Both the position numbers and the translations under genes were made by a program. A DNA stretch of 64,000 bases from Cerrena zonata. Taxonomy: Eukaryota > Basidiomycota > Agaricomycetes > Polyporales > Cerrenaceae. Below the pieces are notes generated by a model. The model did no database searches, was not told the DNA's origin, and saw nothing but the letters and a program-made list of their open reading frames with translations. Each line of letters begins with the position of its first letter. Position 1 is the stretch's first letter. This document shows positions 40,341 to 51,274 of this stretch, in pieces. Location of the stretch: positions 186,001 through 250,000 of the forward strand of contig JASBNA010000058.1 in NCBI GenBank assembly GCA_038087015.1, in the 5' to 3' direction.

Positions 40341-40790
40341 TATGGAATAAATAACAAGGGGTAAACGATTCTAATCAATTGGACCTGAGTAAACAAAAAG
40401 AATTAACGATTGTTGAATATCAATGAACTCTTAATTAAAACCAAATGGAAAAGAAGTAATTAAAGGAAAAGGAGATGAAAGGTTTTTTTTAAAAAAGTGA
40501 AAAAGTACAAATTTTTATCAAAGGAATGAAATTTTCTCAATTTTGTTCACTTTTTTGTTCATCTTTTTTTTTTTTTATTATTAGTTTTTTTTTTTTTTTT
40601 TTTTGATTTTTTAGACGAATGGAATTAAACAATATTATGGCAACAGCAAAAGAACAGATTGTTAAGCAAAGGAAGCGATTTATTACTATTTGTGTATGTA
40701 AGGGCTATGTATTGGTAGGCTTGTTAGATGAGCAGACTGGATCAATTGGAGCTCAGAGCTGAGAACAGAGGTTCTCACTCGACCACAAGA
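40341..40790. other. Intergenic region: RTN1 promoter and FUS2-like 3' flank
   Basis: 450 bp with long T tracts (about 40564-40576 and 40586-40604). No gene seen. Confidence 0.5.
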
Positions 40791-42343
40791 TCAGTTACTG
40801 CTATTGGATAACTCGTTTGATAGTTTACACGTATAGCGATAACTGGCAAGGATATCCTGATAGTGGTTTAACTGAGTTCCCGGTTGAGTTGCAACAGCGT
40901 TTAGAAAAGTTGCAGCAGTTTTGGGATGAGTTGCAGCCTGATTTGAAATTTCAGATGATCTGCTCATGTTTTGCTCTTTACTGTTGCTATATAAGTTAAC
41001 CATCACTCGTTGGTAGTCAGTGACTCCTTTTGTTCCAATTAGCTCTTTTAACCAAAATTTATGTAGCTTGAGCCATTTGACCACTATTGCTTCGTACAAT
41101 AGTTTGTCGTTGTCGATTATTTGGAGTGCTGATGTCATATCGGTGATCTGCAATGCTGCTAATAACCAGTCGACTTTATCGAGGATTTCTGTTTTCAAGG
41201 CAAGTAGGTAATCTCTGGTAGTTTTTTGTCTTTTCTCCCATCTTTTGATGAAGCTTTCATAGGTATACGTAGTAGAGGTGATGCCATTGAATATAGGGTG
41301 TTGGACGGCCAGTGGCTGGCTGAAAAACCGGTACCAGAGATGGCTCATGTCTAGTTGGGTGCGTACAAACTTTGCAATATCCTGAATATATTGGTTAATT
41401 CCATTTTTGATGAGATTTAGTTGTTTAATTATACTCTGGAGCAAGTTGGTTTGTTCGGTTCTGATCTGTTCTTGTTGGTTATCAGAGGACACCTTCATTG
41501 TAAGAGTATCGGGCTCGATGTTCTCTCCATATGCTTCTTCTTTACCAATGACTAGATCGATCTTTTGATTGTCGAATTGCTTATCAAATTCCTCGGACTG
41601 AGTCCAATCTTCAAATACCGCTTGTTTATTTACTGCTTCAAGTATCTTGTTGACCTTGATTAAAGCCAATTGAACTTCAAATACTTCGAAGCTGATCATC
41701 TTGCCCCTATCGTGATACTTTAATATCTTCTATTGCGTTAACAAGTTGTTTTAGCCAACTCCTATAAGCAAACATTCTTTCGATTGGGTATTCAACAATC
41801 TTACTGAATTCTGCGGTTTGTCCAATTTTGTAAAGAAGTCTTTTCTTAAATTGACTTTTGGCCGTCATTGATATAATACCTTGCTTGTAGTTCTCATGAA
41901 TAAACATGGTGTCGTTAAGTAGAGTACCTATTTTGATCCCCAAGTTTTCATTCTCTTGTATTCTCTTTTGAAACCGGTACTGGTAGCCCAAAATCGTCCT
42001 CATGTCTTTTAAAAACATTTTGTCAAATCTTATCTGCTCTTTTTCGCTAACTTCATTCGAGATCAAGTTTTGAAGCTCTTGAAAATCTCTTCTTAAATTC
42101 TCATAGTATTCCCGCTCTGAGGCTTATGAATTGACCTATAAGTAAAGAAATCCTACTCGACTGGGTGTCTTTGCCTAGACCTTTTTCTTGAAGAACCACA
42201 AAGTTTCTATTATCGTGCTTGTTTGTCCCTGGTAGCTGCTTGAGCCATGTTGGACAATAGATATCATCATCGTAGCCAGTGTCCTGCTTTTGTATTAACT
42301 CAACCATTTGTTCAATATAACTTTGGAATCCTACAATTACCAT
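40791..42343 (-). CDS. FUS2: DH-BAR domain protein resembling cell-fusion factor Fus2, two frame breaks
   Basis: The ATG at 42343 (MVIVGFQSYIEQMVE) begins the first frame; two single-base shifts follow, an extra C near 42121-42122 and an extra A near 41719-41721. Together the frames give about 517 residues. After an N-terminal 80 residues comes a RhoGEF (DH)-like segment (SEREYYENLRRDFQELQ ... KMFLKDMRTILGYQYRFQKR ... YPIERMFAYRSWLKQL). A helical BAR-like half follows (FVRTQLDMSHLWYRFFSQ, LLYEAIVVKWLKLHKFWLKE). DH plus BAR in this order is found in yeast Fus2, which acts with Rvs161 and Cdc42 in mating-cell fusion. A pheromone-response element 82 bp upstream supports the idea. The identity is moderate; the gene could be decayed. 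Confidence 0.5.
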
Positions 42344-42424
42344 GATTTTCAGTGTTATTATACGGATATATATATATATTATAAGATATGCAATTTTTAA
42401 TAAGTATAGACATGGTCTTAAAAA

Positions 42425-42465
42425 TGTTTCAGTTTTATTTTTTATTTTTTTTTTTTTTTGTTTCG
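42425..42465 (-). promoter_or_regulatory. Pheromone-response elements (TGAAACA) upstream of the FUS2-like gene
   Basis: On the minus strand, TGAAACA (42431-42425) matches the Ste12/Cph1 site exactly. A second copy, CGAAACA, with one mismatch lies about 30 bp further upstream. Both fall in the 145-bp gap between the VPS11 stop and the FUS2-like ATG. Confidence 0.5.
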
Positions 42466-42488
42466 CAGACAAATAATTGTTGCAAATT

Positions 42489-45400
42489 CTACTCTATGGT
42501 AACCGACTCATTTTCCATCACTCCTTTACCTAAGTAATCACTAATCACTCTGAAACGATCATCACTCTCATCCAATTGGCTTTCAAAGAGATCATACTTT
42601 TCTTTGATTGATAATTGATTCATTCTCAATGTTTGACTTGAATCTAGTTCTCCAATACAAATTGGACATCTCTTTAAAGCAAAATTTTCACTGGCGGTGA
42701 GTGATCCATAACCATTTGATGCTGCCTCACTCAAATAATTGTTCTCATTAAGACACCTTTGGTGATATGAGTGTTTACATTTGAAATGAATTAAAGGGAA
42801 ATCCAACCTTAATTGGCAATGTGAACACTTATTATTTTGAACAATGAATGGTTTACGTTCTAATTCTGTCAATTTATGGGAATTCTTTGTAGACTCTAAC
42901 TCGTACGATTGAATTAATTTCATATTATTCGAAACTTCTTTATTCTGTACATCAATATAATCGATCAAATAATCTTTAATTAATCCTATTGTGATAAATT
43001 CATAATCACTTAACATAGTGATCAATTCTAATGGAGTGATTAATTTTAAACTTCGGAGTTTTTCAATAATATTTTTGAATTCAAGTTCAGAAACTTGTTC
43101 AAAGATTGATTCTTTCGAAATAATGAATTTGAGCATTAATTTATATAGATGAGGATTTTGTTTTCCATATTTTTCCAAAATTTCAAAGCATTGAGGAATG
43201 TTTTGCGATATAGTTGCAGTTCTAAATAACCCTTCTTCAAAATTTTCACTTCCTTCTTTTGAAAAAATTTCCCCTTCAGTGAAATTATAAATATGTGAAA
43301 TAAGAAGTAAATTCTTACGGTCCAAGAACGATGCAAAGTCCTTGATTAATCTTTGTGCCTTATTTAACCACTCATCTTTTTCCTTCTCATCCGCCAGTGA
43401 TGAAGACAAGGATAAGTACATTTCAAACAAAGTGATTAACAAATCTTTTTTATCGTTAATGTTTCCTTGATATTTATCGAAAGTCTCAATACAAGCTTCA
43501 AGAAATATAACAAACTCTTTTGGATTGTTGATGAAACTTGAAAAAATCAATTTTGGTTTTGGGGGCAAATAAGTAGGTTCTGTTGTTTCTGGTGAATGGG
43601 AAGTGCCATTTGAAGTTCCGTTTGAAGTTCCGTTTGAAGTTCCATGTGAGGTTCCATTTAATGTGGGTCCATTTTCTGGAGTAATGTATGACAAGAATGC
43701 TTGGTAAGAATTAAGAGCGATATTTTGATCAGTCGAGGGTGCTTGATTAGAACTAGAATCGATATCTATCGAGGGGCCATCACTCGTTTTATTTGGCTTA
43801 TAAGCACCAGTGAAAACATTAATCAATAATTCAGTTGTCTCGATGGGTAAAACATCTAACAAGTTCTTAGAATGATCGATTAGAATCAATAATAAGTCAT
43901 CAATTGATAGTGTCTTCAAATAATTAAGGACTTGTTGAGGTTGATTCAAATCATTAAGTTGAATTTCCACTATTAAATTCGGTTGATTTAACTTATCTAA
44001 TAATTTAATAACTTGTTTGAAATAACCACATTCTTTAAATAGATTTATAACCAATTGAAAATTTAATTCATGTAAATTATAGTTGATAATATTAGAGTCA
44101 TTATCAGAAGTTTCCTCAAAATCCAAATCTTCGACAAACTTATCTAATTCATCTATCATTTTCAATTTACAATAACAACATAATAATAAAGTAATATGAT
44201 CATTATTTGACAATTTCAATTCATATAATTTGAATAAGAAGTTTGTCAAGTTAGTAATATTTGATGGGTCTTTAAATTTGGTTATGACATCCATTATAAA
44301 ATCATCTATATTATCATCATCTTTTTGTAAATGGTGAGCAATATCTTTACGATCATAATGTTTTAAATCGAATAAGGTTAAACAATTTATGAAGCAATTA
44401 ATTGAATCTTCAAAAATCTGTTTATCATACAAGAACTCAGCATGTAATTTTTCAATTCTTAATAAAAGCTTTGAGCCCAAGTTGGATTGTTTAGCTAATT
44501 TGGTTGCAATTGGGAATAACTCACGTTGTAAAATCAATTCAATTTGTTGATTGATTGATTTTTCATGAATTTTGAATAAGCTACCATCACTCGATAAAAG
44601 ATACAAGTCCTCAGACCATTGAAACATATGATTTATTGAGTTATTGGGAATTGTGAGGGAAAACGAGATGTGTTTATTAAACAAATCAATAATCAAGAGT
44701 CTGGTCATTGATTTTTTCGAATTATTTATCATTTCATCAAAATTCGAAACGATTAATAAGTAATTTTTCATGAATCTAAATATTTTCTTTTTTGGTATTT
44801 CAAAGTTTATTATATTAGTTTTCAGAATATGATTATAAAACTTTAATGAGTCGTTTGTAGCAATGATTAATTCTTGGGTATCATGGTCGATATGAGAACA
44901 GTTAAGGTCAGCACCAGTGCTCTTGGATAAGATTCGATTTGGTTTCCCCTGGTTTCTTCCCGTGGTTGAAACTGTCAAGATTTTAGAGGTGGTTGTTATA
45001 TAAAGTAAATCTTGAGAATCATTGAAATGCACACTAGTGACTGGATCATTTGATTCATAAATCACTCTTTGTTTTGAACCTCTATCACGGATCAAGTCAC
45101 CTCTTACCAAAACAACTTTCCCATTGGTGAATCCAATTGCAATACAAGTAAGCAAATCATTAAATTTGAAACAACTAATTGGATACGAATTGTCGCCATT
45201 ATGAATCAAAACTTGCGTATGATACTTGTGCTGGTATTCATCGTCGCTGATGGCAAGCGATTTATCGCTATTATCTTTAGAAAATTTCATGATCTTATTA
45301 AGATCCCATAATTTCAAAACACTGGGGGAGTTCTGATATTCTGCTAATGTAACCAATAAATTGGAATTGGGCAAGCATGCAGCAAAACTAATGGAGTAAT

Positions 45401-45617
45401 TGACATCATGAGCATAGAACTCTTTCAACAAAGTGAAATCTTTCAGTATTATCTTGATTAATGACAGATTTGTGCATACAATCAAATAAGAAACACTGGC
45501 GGTAATACACGATAATGAGGGATCCGAATACAACGGGTCACTCGACCCGTAGTTGGGATCCTTGATTGGAACAAAGTCAAACAACTGGAATTGTCGCCAG
45601 GACGGTGGAAGTGACAT
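42489..45617 (-). CDS. VPS11: HOPS/CORVET core subunit Vps11 (Pep5)
   Basis: 1042 residues in one clean frame. The N-terminal third is beta-propeller-like (SWRQFQLFDFVPIKDPNYG ... VTSVHFNDSQDLLYITTTSK). The middle is an alpha-solenoid with a clathrin-heavy-chain-like repeat (KLDKLNQPNLIVEIQLND). A RING-H2 finger lies near the C-terminus (CSHCQLRLDFPLIHF, CKHSYHQRC, CPICIGE). The protein is an E3-like scaffold of the vacuolar tethering complexes. An inserted run of NGTS units at about residues 648-665 is low complexity. One CTG codon (43395-43397) is inside a serine run. Confidence 0.94.
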   Translation of the reverse strand: MSLPPSWRQFQLFDFVPIKDPNYGSSDPLYSDPSLSCITASVSYLIVCTNLSLIKIILKDFTLLKEFYAHDVNYSISFAACLPNSNLLVTLAEYQNSPSVLKLWDLNKIMKFSKDNSDKSLAISDDEYQHKYHTQVLIHNGDNSYPISCFKFNDLLTCIAIGFTNGKVVLVRGDLIRDRGSKQRVIYESNDPVTSVHFNDSQDLLYITTTSKILTVSTTGRNQGKPNRILSKSTGADLNCSHIDHDTQELIIATNDSLKFYNHILKTNIINFEIPKKKIFRFMKNYLLIVSNFDEMINNSKKSMTRLLIIDLFNKHISFSLTIPNNSINHMFQWSEDLYLLSSDGSLFKIHEKSINQQIELILQRELFPIATKLAKQSNLGSKLLLRIEKLHAEFLYDKQIFEDSINCFINCLTLFDLKHYDRKDIAHHLQKDDDNIDDFIMDVITKFKDPSNITNLTNFLFKLYELKLSNNDHITLLLCCYCKLKMIDELDKFVEDLDFEETSDNDSNIINYNLHELNFQLVINLFKECGYFKQVIKLLDKLNQPNLIVEIQLNDLNQPQQVLNYLKTLSIDDLLLILIDHSKNLLDVLPIETTELLINVFTGAYKPNKTSDGPSIDIDSSSNQAPSTDQNIALNSYQAFLSYITPENGPTLNGTSHGTSNGTSNGTSNGTSHSPETTEPTYLPPKPKLIFSSFINNPKEFVIFLEACIETFDKYQGNINDKKDLLITLFEMYLSLSSSLADEKEKDEWLNKAQRLIKDFASFLDRKNLLLISHIYNFTEGEIFSKEGSENFEEGLFRTATISQNIPQCFEILEKYGKQNPHLYKLMLKFIISKESIFEQVSELEFKNIIEKLRSLKLITPLELITMLSDYEFITIGLIKDYLIDYIDVQNKEVSNNMKLIQSYELESTKNSHKLTELERKPFIVQNNKCSHCQLRLDFPLIHFKCKHSYHQRCLNENNYLSEAASNGYGSLTASENFALKRCPICIGELDSSQTLRMNQLSIKEKYDLFESQLDESDDRFRVISDYLGKGVMENESVTIE

Positions 45618-46761
45618 CTCGAATCTCTTAGTTCCCTTGGCGCCTGCTGGAAAAGTGACTGGTCACATTCTACAGGTCTCTTTGATTTTTTGAGGAGTTG
45701 AGGAGGAGGACCCATATGCAGGACTATGAATTACAAATTAAATTCACAACACACCCGTACATACACATCGGACAGTTTTTTCTCTTCTTTGCTTTTCCGC
45801 TCAGGTTTCACGATTGCAGTACAACCGTGCTTCGATTGCAATGACAAAGGCTAGAGTGCACGAGCATTACTGGGTGATACACCATGACAACACCAGAAAG
45901 AAGGCTGGACAGACAAGATTGGGCAGTGTAACGAAGACAAGACCAAGCTACATTACTTGGTACCGTGTAAAATTAGAAGTAGTGAAGTGTTGATATTTTT
46001 TCAGTTACATCTACCAGATTCAAGACCCGTACGCATTACAGTGGCCAAATGTCCCCATGATTGTAGTTATTATAGGGACAAACGGTGTTCTTTGCAGCTG
46101 CAGATGGTTTCCAGAGCCTCCGGTAGCCTCTGGAAGCCATTGGCAGAGTTAAAGGAGTAAAAAATCAACAAAGAAGGTGAATTTTCTATTTGAGTAAAAA
46201 TGAGAAAAGCGTCTGATTTTTGGGAATAACCAAAAAATTGACCTAAACCAAAATTTTCTTTTCAGGTTTTCACCGAAAAAAAGGTATTGGAAGGTGAAAT
46301 TTTGTTTGCTTTTGCTGTGTTTTTCGAATCGTCAGCTTGGTTTAGCAGAAATTGAGTTGTAGAGGAAATATCTGGGATTATCAACACTTTTACTACTACA
46401 TCCAATCATTCAAAATCTACCTTAAAAGTATTATTTGGCTATAGACACGCCCTGGTTCACAATAACGATTGAATTTTAAAGTCCATTACTTTTCGATTTT
46501 TTCAAGGCAATTTATTATATATCTTTGAATTTCCGTCTTCCTGTTGCTTTACACTAGTAATACATCTTGACGTGTTACTGGTTGACCTATTCAAGTTTTT
46601 AATCGATAATTTCACTCCATCAATCTTAATTTGTTTTCTTCATTTATTGTATTCTTAGCTAATTTATTTCATTCTCTACTTATTTTGTATTCTTAGTTTA
46701 TTCCTTTTCTTATTTCTACCTTTTTTTGTTTTATCTGTACTAATTAATCATATAAAGTAAA
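45618..46761. other. Long divergent intergenic region between VPS11 and IES1
   Basis: 1.1 kb. It holds a Rap1-like ACACCCGTACA (45751-45761) and a related ACCCGTAC (about 46025). A stretch at 45790-46160 is GC-richer than other spacers and contains two short overlapping open frames (50 and about 67 codons) in different phases that I cannot match to anything. A 7-bp inverted repeat TCCAGAG/CTCTGGA occurs near 46110-46135. No RNA gene recognised. Confidence 0.45.
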
Positions 46762-49245
46762 ATGAGTTACGATCCAATTCATGATACTTATGTTCCAAGT
46801 GTTTCTTCCAAGATCCATCATTCACCTCCTTCCTCCACAAGCCAGGCTTCATCGAATGATAATATTACAAATAATCACCTTTCTCCCAGTGGTAATGGTC
46901 TTTCTCCCAATGGTAATGCTTATTCCCCCAATGGTAATGCTTCTCCTTCCAATGGTAATGCTGCATCTCCTTCCCGTAAAGCATTGTCTATTGAAAGTTT
47001 AGTGAGTCCTGCTAATGCCCATGCTTCAATACTAAACCCTGAACCTCGTAATGATGATATACTAGATGATCTTGATCATGAAGATCAATTTCATGAAGAA
47101 GATGATGATGGTGAAGACGACGATGTCGAAGAAGATGAAGATGACGATGACGATGACGACGATGAAACAAAATCAAAATCCAAAAAGAAAAGAGGTTCAG
47201 CGTCAAGTCCTAAGAACAAACTGAAAAATCCAAATTCTAATTTGAATAAACCTATACGTCATTTGAAAAAATCAGACGGCTCTGCATTCTGGCGTAAAGA
47301 TATTCAATACGATTTTTTGAATGAATTATTTGAAGATGAAAATGTGGTCTTCACTAATCCTTTCCCCTTTTGTAATATACCTACTACTAATAATGGTCCA
47401 AAATTAACCTTTTCTGAATTATATATTAGAACATTAGCCGAATCATCTAAATCTTCCAAAATTTTGAAAGAAAGGTTAATAAGGGAGAAAGACATGGCTA
47501 AATCAGTTGCAAAAGTTTGTTTATTAGTTAATGCTGGTAGAATGAATACAACTATAAACTTTGTTCCTGAAATGAGATCTTCTTTGAGAACTTATCATTC
47601 TATTCCCTCTTTACAAGCTGATCCAGTTAATGGAGGCTCTAAACCTTTACAAGATACCCCAAGACTAAAATCAATCTTAAAAGCGGTTTGTGATGGTCAA
47701 GATCATATAAAAACTGTCGGAGATATCATAAATAACCCAAAAATCGTTAAACCAAATACTAATGTTATTCAATTAATATTTTTATTGAGTAATCATTTCC
47801 ATAATATTAAATATCATTACCCTGATGATCCACTTGATTCGAAGAATAATACCAATAAATTCATGGAATTCTTCTTAAGTCCTGAAATTCATCCCAAGTC
47901 AAGAGCAAAAAGATTCTTATGGTTAATGTATACTTATTTAGAAACCAGTTTTGCTCCAGAAGAATTAGCGGCAAACCCATTTGGCTCCAATCAAATCCCA
48001 GATATTGAAATAATTCCAGAATCTGATTTTGATAAATTTGATGTTGATACTGATTATGAAAAAGAATTTTCTGAAAAAATGTATCAAACAAGGTTAAGAT
48101 ACTTAGTTGATGAAGAACATAATAGTAATCCAAAAAGGGGTAACAAATCTAAAAAGGACCGTGAACATATGCAACAACAATTAGCTAAACATCGCAAACT
48201 TCAAGATAGCCCTGCAGTTGATCCCGATTCTCTCAATAGCGATTCAATGATCGTAACATTAAATTCTCCATCTAAAGAAGATGGTAATGAAAAACCATCA
48301 AGAAAGAGAGGTGCTTCTGATAAACCAAAACAAAAACGGAAAGTTAAAAAAACAACTTCAAAATCGGAACCAACATCAAGCCAAAATCATGATTCTAATA
48401 CTGTATCTAATAAAGCTTCTAAAGGTACAACTTCCAAGAATCCAAATAAAGCTAAAGATCCAAATGGTGATGTAAAACAATCACCAAACCAAGATACTCA
48501 AGAAATGGAAGAAGAAGAAGAAAATAACAAATTAAAATCAAAATTATACCCTAATGGACCCATTGACGATTTAGAAAAAATATTTAAAACTTATGTATCA
48601 TCGATTCCAATTATCCCATTAACGAAAGATAGTAAGTTGTCAATGAGTAATCGAAATTCAGTGATAAATAAATCTAAAACAATAATTCGCCAGGTTAGAA
48701 ACTCAAATAGGGCTGCCACTGTTCTTTTCAATAAAAGACTCAAGCTTTTAAATGAATGGTTAGTTAAATTCTTCCAATATAAAAAATCTACTCATAATGG
48801 TTTATTAGGTATGGAATGGGAAGACATTCGTCAAGATATCACCTCTGGTATTGAAACTTATACCTATCAACAATTAGGAAAAGCTTTTACTTCGTTCCGC
48901 TCTAAACAATTGGAAGAATTATTTGAAAATGAAGATTCAATCAATGATAAAGCAAGCAACAATGACTCGTCAAATTCAAATAATATCACTGGAAACATAC
49001 CTACTATTAACGTTATAAATTCAATTCATGGCAGTGTTGGTACAGTTGATTATAATAATATCGATTTATTCGATTCTGGTTACTTATCTATACATGATTT
49101 CAATCATGCAAACGAAAAAAATCGTTTTTTGGCTACATTACTCTCATTTTGTAGTGAGTGGTTATTGGACATTAATGACATAGATGATGATAATTCTGGT
49201 GATGTTAAATTAGATTTACTTAATGAAACTATCAATTTCGATTAA
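46762..49245 (+). CDS. IES1: INO80 chromatin-remodelling complex subunit Ies1-like
   Basis: 827 residues. The N-terminus has tandem SPNGNA/SPSGNG units, then an acidic run (about 110-138) and a Lys-rich segment. The conserved core begins near 165 with KSDGSAFWRKDIQYDFLNE, followed by FSELYIRTLAES and later NPKIVKPNTNVIQLIFLLSN and KSRAKRFLWLMYTYLE. A second Lys-rich disordered region leads to a helical C-terminal block (TVLFNKRLKLLNEWLVKFFQ). The FWRKDIQ block is what I recall of Ies1, a fungal INO80 subunit of uncertain molecular role. The name is a family-level call. Confidence 0.68.
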   Translation: MSYDPIHDTYVPSVSSKIHHSPPSSTSQASSNDNITNNHLSPSGNGLSPNGNAYSPNGNASPSNGNAASPSRKALSIESLVSPANAHASILNPEPRNDDILDDLDHEDQFHEEDDDGEDDDVEEDEDDDDDDDDETKSKSKKKRGSASSPKNKLKNPNSNLNKPIRHLKKSDGSAFWRKDIQYDFLNELFEDENVVFTNPFPFCNIPTTNNGPKLTFSELYIRTLAESSKSSKILKERLIREKDMAKSVAKVCLLVNAGRMNTTINFVPEMRSSLRTYHSIPSLQADPVNGGSKPLQDTPRLKSILKAVCDGQDHIKTVGDIINNPKIVKPNTNVIQLIFLLSNHFHNIKYHYPDDPLDSKNNTNKFMEFFLSPEIHPKSRAKRFLWLMYTYLETSFAPEELAANPFGSNQIPDIEIIPESDFDKFDVDTDYEKEFSEKMYQTRLRYLVDEEHNSNPKRGNKSKKDREHMQQQLAKHRKLQDSPAVDPDSLNSDSMIVTLNSPSKEDGNEKPSRKRGASDKPKQKRKVKKTTSKSEPTSSQNHDSNTVSNKASKGTTSKNPNKAKDPNGDVKQSPNQDTQEMEEEEENNKLKSKLYPNGPIDDLEKIFKTYVSSIPIIPLTKDSKLSMSNRNSVINKSKTIIRQVRNSNRAATVLFNKRLKLLNEWLVKFFQYKKSTHNGLLGMEWEDIRQDITSGIETYTYQQLGKAFTSFRSKQLEELFENEDSINDKASNNDSSNSNNITGNIPTINVINSIHGSVGTVDYNNIDLFDSGYLSIHDFNHANEKNRFLATLLSFCSEWLLDINDIDDDNSGDVKLDLLNETINFD

Positions 49246-49292
49246 AATGAATTCTTTATATAAATATATATATATATATATGTATAGAAAAA

Positions 49293-50633
49293 TTAAATTT
49301 CAGCATTTATCCCAAATATAGATTTTAATAAAGTATCAAGCCCACTAAAAATCCCATATTCTTTAATTAAGTTTTGAAATAAATTATTTACATTTTTCAA
49401 TTTCGTGGTATCGGACTGTCTAATCATTAGTAGTTTTAATGAAGATTTGCAGTTTCCAGTAACTAGATCATTTAACTTTATGTCCCAGTATAGCTTTATA
49501 TGATAAAGTTCATTATTTTTATCTATAACCAAATTTATTTGATTAACTGACTTCATAATTGCAAAAATTCTGTTGTTGGATAAACTCTCATCTTCTATCA
49601 AGTTTTTGAATTTCTCATCTTCTATATATGACCTATACTTTTTAATAATCTTAAATAATAGACTGGTTCTCTCGTGGGCTACTATAGAAAGCGAATTCAA
49701 AGCATACATAAACAAATCAATTTCTCCTTGTTGGACAAATTGGCCTATGGCTTGTGAGACGGATGGGGATATCAATCTTAAAGTAACCAACTGAGTTTGA
49801 TTCACACTGATCGATTCGATTGAATCTTTTAAAGAATTAATTCGAACTTCGACATTCAATTTGAAAAATAATGGACATACAACCGTAAAAGAAATTCCTC
49901 TCAAAAAAATTCCATCTTGATTATAAGTGGTAAAGGGTTTGATTTTCTCCAAGTCCACGTATGGATAAAACTTTCGAATATTATCGATTCGGTCATCCCA
50001 GTTATTTGAGGGGAGAACATTCAATTCATTTATGATATTAACTGTGGAGCCATTCTCGAGATTTAGTCCCGGTGTGGCTTCACGAGATGGCTCAATTTGT
50101 TTTCTGCTCTGTGATTCAATATAATTTTGATTACTGTTCTCAAGATATTCATTCAACCGATTGTTAACATCACTTTTATGTTGAGAATCTTTTAAGCTTT
50201 TCAATTTTCCTGCAACCTCGTTAATTGAAGACTTGATGTTCAGTCTTTGCTTAATGAGTTCGTCCAACTTCCCCTTGAGCTCTAGCTTCTCGCTTTGTTT
50301 ATTCAAGAGTACCTGGACGTCAGGAGTTGCCGTATTTGATCTTGTCGAAGCGTAGACATTGGAGTCATTGTCATTTTCTGGATCTTCGGGAGGCTCTGAG
50401 TCAAGCCGGCTCTCTACTTCACTCGTCTCTATGTCTTTTGAATGCTTGGATTCCGGCTCAGTCGCTATTTGTGATTCTGCCTGATTTATCACATTCAAAA
50501 GATTTGTTGGTATGGATGAGTTTAAGTTATTTTGATTCGAGTCGTTCGTTTGATTCTGTTCCGGACTTTGTTTGTCTGGCTGTGTTGGGGAAGTATCAAT
50601 ATCCGCTAGTAGATCAAAGTCTATATTACTCAT
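49293..50633 (-). CDS. MCM21: Kinetochore protein, probable Mcm21 (CENP-O) of the COMA complex
   Basis: 446 residues. A disordered N-terminus is followed by a coiled coil at about 105-150 (QSEKLELKGKLDELIKQRLN). From residue about 205 comes a globular half starting NWDDRIDNIRKFYPYVDLEK and continuing GISFTVVCPLFFKLNVEVRI. The layout of a coiled coil followed by paired RWD-like domains, with a 'K/RFYP' motif at the start, fits Mcm21/CENP-O, which binds Ctf19 in the inner kinetochore. The family diverges fast, so confidence is limited. It converges on IES1 (47 bp apart, with a TA repeat) and is divergent from SMX2. Confidence 0.55.
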   Translation of the reverse strand: MSNIDFDLLADIDTSPTQPDKQSPEQNQTNDSNQNNLNSSIPTNLLNVINQAESQIATEPESKHSKDIETSEVESRLDSEPPEDPENDNDSNVYASTRSNTATPDVQVLLNKQSEKLELKGKLDELIKQRLNIKSSINEVAGKLKSLKDSQHKSDVNNRLNEYLENSNQNYIESQSRKQIEPSREATPGLNLENGSTVNIINELNVLPSNNWDDRIDNIRKFYPYVDLEKIKPFTTYNQDGIFLRGISFTVVCPLFFKLNVEVRINSLKDSIESISVNQTQLVTLRLISPSVSQAIGQFVQQGEIDLFMYALNSLSIVAHERTSLLFKIIKKYRSYIEDEKFKNLIEDESLSNNRIFAIMKSVNQINLVIDKNNELYHIKLYWDIKLNDLVTGNCKSSLKLLMIRQSDTTKLKNVNNLFQNLIKEYGIFSGLDTLLKSIFGINAEI

Positions 50634-50828
50634 AATTGGGGCTTATATATAGATACTGATGAACTCCAGAAATCGTTGTTTTCATTTCAATTATTTATCA
50701 GTATAACCTCATTGGAGTGCATATGGGGCAGATGGCTTCTTTTTTTCAAACAAACGCACACTGAAAGTAACAAATGAATATATACTCTTCCCTTGCCAGC
50801 GTGTATAAGATATCCTTGAGTCATTAGC

Positions 50829-51274
50829 ATGGTGAACGCTCCGGAATTGAAAGCCGTATGTCTACTCAGTTGTTGAACTTCTTTGAAAGAAGAATTACTA
50901 ACAAATGTGCTTTAGTATTTGGATAAAAGAATTTCCGTCCAGTTAAATGGTTCCAGAAAAGTCATTGGAAACTTACGAGGATATGATGTATGTAATTGAA
51001 AAAATAATCGCTAGGATCTTGAGTACTAACATATTTCTATAGGTGTTTTTGAATATAACGATGGGAGAAGCAGTGGAGGAACAAAAGAACGGTGAAGTTA
51101 TTAATATAGGGACTATTGTATGTATTTAGAGATGAAATGGGATGACATAACATTATACTAACATTAACCTAGGTTATAAGAGGAAACTCTATTGTTTCAT
51201 TAGAAGTATGTTCTAACTAGTTGTGATTGAAAGAAACTGGTACTAACAAACTTTAGGCACTTGATAAGATTTGA
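50829..51274 (+). CDS. SMX2: Spliceosomal Sm core protein SmG, five exons
   Basis: Exons: 50829-50855, 50916-50987, 51043-51117, 51173-51205 and 51257-51274 (225 coding bases, 74 residues). The product reads MVNAPELKAYLDKRISVQLN, GSRKVIGNLRGYDVFLNITM, GEAVEEQKNGEVINIGTI and VIRGNSIVSLEALDKI. This is SmG with both Sm motifs (GxLRGYDxFLN and IRGNSI). Every intron starts GTATGT, has TACTAAC and ends in AG. All four are phase 0, of 60, 55, 55 and 51 nt, and each puts a stop in frame or shifts the frame if retained. No exon is long enough to be seen as an ORF. SmG forms the Sm ring on U1, U2, U4 and U5 snRNAs. Confidence 0.95.
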
